Shown here piece by piece: positions 59,756-64,000 of a stretch of 64,000 nt of DNA. A program made the translations under genes and the position numbers. Within the stretch, counting starts at the first letter, position 1. The number at the start of each line of letters is the position of its first letter. The notes beneath the pieces are model-generated. The model ran no database searches. It was not told where the DNA came from and saw nothing but the letters and a program-made list of their open reading frames with translations. Source of the DNA: Triticum aestivum (Eukaryota > Streptophyta > Magnoliopsida > Poales > Poaceae); contig NC_057809.1 in NCBI RefSeq assembly GCF_018294505.1, forward strand, positions 503,810,506 through 503,874,505, written 5' to 3'.

Positions 59756-59802
59756 TTGGTGCTTTCATTGGGAGTTCCTCTGTGCCGTCACAATCAGGAA
59801 GG

Positions 59803-60993
59803 ATGCCTTCTCCCGTCTTCAAAGACGGTGCCGTTGCTAAGGGAGCCTTGGCTGTCGGCCAAACCCTCCGGCTAGGTGGTTTCCTCATGACCACCTGTTC
59901 CGCTGTTGCACCGACGGTGACCTCTCGGGTCATCAAAAGCGACCTGCACGTCAGCTCGGAGCTCGTCGAGCAGCTAGATCAAATGGAGCTCTCTTCCGTA
60001 AAAGATCTCTTGGATCGCATCGCCGCCCTGGGGGTCGCTACGGATTACGACCAGGTTGGGCTTAAACACGATCTAAGAGAAATTAACTCTCCCCAAGTCA
60101 CCCACCACGTTGCCGTGGTAGAGGCGCAGTGCGGCGACCCTTCATCTATTTTAAGGACCAGTTACGTCTGAATTCTCGATCCCTCCAAGCCGGATACCCG
60201 CGGAGGGGATGATGTAACTCAAGACCTGAGCTTAGTATCAGGCAACGGGCCGGACTCGTTGGATAATGTCCAAGGATCCGAACTCCAGAGTTCGGAAACT
60301 CTTCGGCCTCCGAATCTTGGATTGGGTGAGGTTTCAGATTCAATGACACCCGCCCACCTGAACATAAGCGATCTCTCCCAAGTCAGGCAGAGGCCTGACG
60401 AAACAGTACATCATTACTGGGCCAGATTCCTCCTGGTTATGAACATGATAAAGGATTGCCGCGAGGGAGACGCAATATCAATCTTCTACAGTAATTGCAC
60501 GGACGAGGGAATCCTTAACGCCATAAGTCGTCGTGATATTACACGCTTTGCTGACTTGGCGTCCATAGTACAAAAGTACTGTGCGATGGAAAGTGCCTAG
60601 AAAACCGAAATAAAATTTTGGGACAATCCGGCCTTGAATAGTAATCCCGTCCGAACTAAGAGGGTGCATCATCATAAGACACCCGGGATAAATAGTAAAA
60701 AGCCAAAACCCTCTACAGGGCATGGAACCATACTGGAAAGGTGGCTTGATGGACCCTGTAGAATTCACAGTACAGAGGACGCCACACCAACTCACAGCCT
60801 TAGAGCATGTTGGATACTCCGGCAGGTAGCCAAAATTGGCGAGGACCTCTTAAATTGGGAGGCCGCAGAAAGCCAGCTCGAGGACACCAGTACCATTCTC
60901 ACAGTCTTCGAGACTTTCGCATCAAACAATATGCGAAAAAGAACACTCCGCAACCTCGCCGAAGTCTATCAAGTTGCAACAATAAATCCATGA
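59803..60993 (+). pseudogene. gag: F5 gag
   Basis: ATG at 59803 (MPSPVFKDGAVAKGALAVGQ). It stays in one frame to 60993 with stops TGA 60169-60171 and TAG 60598-60600, and continues past the TGA at 60991-60993 into the protease. The C-terminal Gag half is clear (QRPDETVHHYWARFLLVMN, ISRRDITRFADLASIVQKYC). The knuckle variant C-x2-H-x8-H-x4-C is encoded at 60757-60810. The central part matching the ARHWLKSLPE region of F3 and F4 is not seen between about 60340 and 60380. The Gag therefore looks internally deleted compared with its relatives, if the autonomous type normally has it. Confidence 0.82.
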
Positions 60994-63900
60994 AGCGACA
61001 CTGCCATTACCTTCAACGCAAGTGATGAACCTAGATTCCGAACAGCCCGAGCACCAGCCGCATTGGTCCTCAGTCCCATAGTGGATGGCTTTCGCCTCAC
61101 CAAGGTGCTCATGGATGGAGGCAGCGGATTGAACCTCATTTATGAGGAAACCCTTCAAAAAATGGAAATAGACTGGAACCGCGTCGAGCGAAGCAGCACA
61201 ACCTTTAGAGGAATAATCCCCAGTCGGGAAGCGCGCTGCACAGGAAAAATCACACTAGATGTGGTGTTCGGCACGCCAGATAATTACAGGTCTGAAGAAG
61301 TCACGTTTCAGGTGGCCCCGTTTAAGAGCGGACATCACGCCTTACTAGGGCGGGAAGCATTCACAATCTTCCAAGCGATACCCCATTACGGGTACATGAA
61401 GCTTAAGATGCCCGGGCCGAATGGAATTATCACTCTAGCTAGTGATACGGACATAGCACTCCGCGCCGAAAACAAGATAGCCGCACTAGCCCTTGAGGCA
61501 CTATCCGAAGCCTTAGTGGCTGAGGAACTCACTGCGCTGCGCTCCACGGTTAACAAGGATGATGTGATACTCGATAAAAGATCCAAATCCACGTCCTTCA
61601 AGCCAGCTGACGAAATAGTCAAATTCCAGGTCCATCCAACGGACCCCAATAAAACAGCTTCCATTGGGGCACGACTGAACCCTGATGTAGACGCTGCACT
61701 GCGAGAGTTCCTACGAGAGAACTGGGGCATTTTCGCCTAGCACCCTTCAGACATGCCAGGGATCCCACACAGGCTGGCCGAACACAGCCTAAATATCCTA
61801 AAAGGATTCAAACCTGTCAAACAAGCTCTTCGGTGTTTTTCCGAACCCAAGAGACATGCTATGGGAGAGGAGCTAGCCAAACTATTGGAGGCCGGATTCA
61901 TTAGAGACATAAAGCATCCGGACTGGCTAGCAAACCTGGTGATGGTACCAAAGAAGGACAAATCCTGGCGCCTGTGTGTCGATTTTAAAGACCTTAACAA
62001 GGCTTGCCCAAAGGATCCCTTCCCCCTCCCCCGTATCGATCAAATTATCGATGCCACCACAGGACACGACTCGTTGTGTTTCCTCGGTGCATACTCCGGT
62101 TACCATCAAATCAAGATGGCAGAATCAGACCAAGCTGCAACAGCATTCATCACACCATACAGCCCATTCTGCTTCAACACAATGCCCTTCGGGCTAAAAA
62201 ACGCCGACGCAACATATCAGCGCATGATCCAGACATGTCTGGCAAATCAGATCGGCAAAACAGTGGAGGAATATGTGGATGATGTGGTCATCAAATCAAG
62301 ACATGTCGAATCTCTAGTAGACGACTTGAGGCTCACATTCGATAACCTCCGAAAATACGACATCAAGCTCAACCCGGAAAAATGCGTCTTCGGCGTTCCA
62401 GCCGGAAAGCTCTTGGGCTTCATTGTATCCGGTAGAGGAATCGAAGCAAATCCAGCCAAGATCCGAGCTTTGTCACAATTGGATATCCCAAAGGACCTCA
62501 AACAAATACAAAAATTAACCGGATGCGTGGCGGCTCTAAGCCGCTTCATCTCCCGCTTGGGAGAAAAGGCACTGCCCCTTTATCGCCTACTCCGGCGCAC
62601 CGAACACTTTGAGTGGACGGATGCCGCCACGGCCGGACTCGATGAAATAAAAGCCATATTGGCAACAAACCCAGTCCTGGCCGCACCAAACACCGGCGAA
62701 CCAATGCTGTTGTACATTGCAGCAACACATCAAGTTGTCAGCGCAGTGCTCGTCGTCGAGCGGGAAACGGACGGACACAAATTCCCCCTTCAAAGGCCGG
62801 TCTACTACGTGTCCACTGTCCTCACTCCATGCAAATCACGGTACTCGCATTATCAAAAAATTGCATACGCGGTATTCATGGCATCCCGAAAGCTACGACA
62901 CTACTTTCAAGAGTGCTCCATAACGGTAGCCTCGGAAGTACCACTTAACGATATTATCAACAACCGCGATGCAACGGGCCGGATCGCAAAATGGGCCATC
63001 GAGCTCCTCCCGTTCGATATTACCTATAAGCCACGACGAGCGATCAAATCACAAGTTTTGGCCGACTTCGTCGCAGAATGGACGGAGGTCGAACTCCCTA
63101 AAGAGTACGACACAAACTCAAACTGGATCATGCATTTCGACGGCTCCAAAATGTTGGCCGGACTGGGGGCTGGCGTCGTCTTGACGTCCCCCACAGGAGA
63201 CACAGTCCAATATGTACTCCAAATTATGTACATGGACTCCAACAACGCAACCGAATATGAGGCCCTTCTACATGGCCTCCGGATGGCGGTATCCATGGGC
63301 ATCCAACGCCTAGAGGTGCGCAGGGATTCGAACCTCGCGATATCCCAAATAAATGGTGACTTCGACACCAAGGACCCAAAAATGGCAGCTTACCGCAACA
63401 CCGTCCTAAAAATGTCAGCTCGGTTCGAAGGGCTGGAGTTTCACCATATAGCCCGAGAAAACAATCAAGCAGCGGACGTCCTAGCACGCATCAGAGCAAA
63501 ACGCGATGCAGTCCCCCCCAACATCTTTTTGGAAAGATTGTTCAAGCCATCCGTAACATGGGAGGGGGAACCCAACAGCCCGGACCCAGCCGCACCACTC
63601 GACGCCGAACAATCTGACACAATTGGAGGCTCTGCCAATGAAATTACACCTTCAGCCCACGTAATAATGGCGGTCATCGCCCGTGGACAGAACCATTCCT
63701 AGACTACCTTACCAGGCAGGAACTTCCGAAGGACCAAAACGAGGCCCGCCGCATAGTCCGGCGGTCTAAAGCCTATAGAGTTCATGAGGGAGAGCTTTAT
63801 AAGAAAAGCACTACCGGAGTCCTTCAAAGGTGCATCTCCGAAGAGGAAGGGTGGAACCTTCTGGCTGAAATTCATGCCGGACTCGATGGTTACCACGCCG

Positions 63901-64000
63901 CTGCTCGGTCCCTTGTTAGCAAGGCTTTCCGTACAGGCTTTTATTGGCCGACAGCCCAGGCAGACGCTCAGGACTTAGTCCAACGATGCGCCGGTTGCCA
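60994..64000 (+). pseudogene. pol: F5 pol: protease, reverse transcriptase, RNase H, integrase start
   Basis: Ty3/gypsy polyprotein. The protease has TKVLMDGGSGLNLIYEE (about 61095-61150). TAG at 61738-61740 replaces a Trp codon. Reverse transcriptase (61753 on) has LVMVPKKDKSWRLCVDFKDL, PFCFNTMPFGLKNA and YVDDVVI (YVDD at 62272-62283), then the RT-linked RNase H (LTPCKSRYSHYQKIAYAVFM). A second RNase H-like domain has NWIMHFDGSKMLAGLGAGVV and ATEYEALLHGL. The 61753-63702 frame is open for 649 codons. A one-base shift near 63684 moves it to the frame that carries the integrase zinc-binding region (EIHAGLDGYHAAARSLVSKAF, DLVQRCAGC), open to the window end. The catalytic integrase core lies beyond 64000. 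Confidence 0.93.

Larger units (their letters stand above)
59270..64000 (+). mobile_element. Fatima-like element F5, autonomous type, 3' end outside window
   Basis: 5' LTR, gag, protease, reverse transcriptase, RNase H and the start of integrase in gypsy order. The LTR and coding sequence are related to, but distinct from, F1-F4 (for example GTGTTCGGGTAGCCGG near the LTR start). It is the type of element whose enzymes could move the others, although this copy has at least four stops and a frameshift. Confidence 0.88.

Overview
The window is transposable-element DNA from a large plant genome. It is very probably a Triticeae grass (wheat or a close relative), judged from the LTR families, the CACTA transposon genes and the TA-flanked Stowaway MITE. 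I see no intact host gene, no rRNA or tRNA gene and nothing prokaryotic. Every coding region carries stops or frameshifts except one short gag-like ORF. Family names (Fatima, Maximus, Caspar-like CACTA) come from recognition, not a search, and are tentative.

Layout. (1) 1-12445: Ty3/gypsy Fatima-like elements. F1 (1-10901, cut by the window edge) sits inside F2 (10902-12445). F1 itself holds a 4.1-kb solo LTR (1162-5283, target-site duplication TAGAC). (2) 12446-12875 and 26443-28792: two pieces of one CACTA TNP2 transposase gene, split by (3) a complete 13.6-kb Ty1/copia element of the SIRE/Maximus type (12876-26442) with gag, pol and a long extra ORF behind its own promoter-like region. (4) 28855-33262: CACTA non-coding DNA: a 335-bp tandem array, inverted GGTCCCGGTTGGTG-type repeats, a TATA box, minisatellites and a purine/pyrimidine hairpin. 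(5) 33263-42800: foreign DNA, namely a Stowaway MITE, a 6.2-kb gypsy element with almost no coding capacity (34890-41079, duplication GGGAG) and a broken NAC-like gene on the minus strand. (6) 42805-43295: a long palindrome, followed by the decayed second CACTA gene (43447-47129) ending in a Ulp1-type protease domain. (7) 47441-64000: three more Fatima-like elements, F5 in F4 in F3, all in the same orientation.

The simplest reading is one large CACTA element as the base layer, with everything else nested in it. Four copies (F1 to F4) show the same non-autonomous gypsy plan: sense gag-protease, no reverse transcriptase or integrase seen, and a spliced antisense gene where pol would be. F5 has gag, protease, reverse transcriptase, RNase H and the start of integrase, so it represents the autonomous partner, although this copy is itself broken. 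Many inactivating changes are C-to-T or G-to-A, as expected of methylated repeats.
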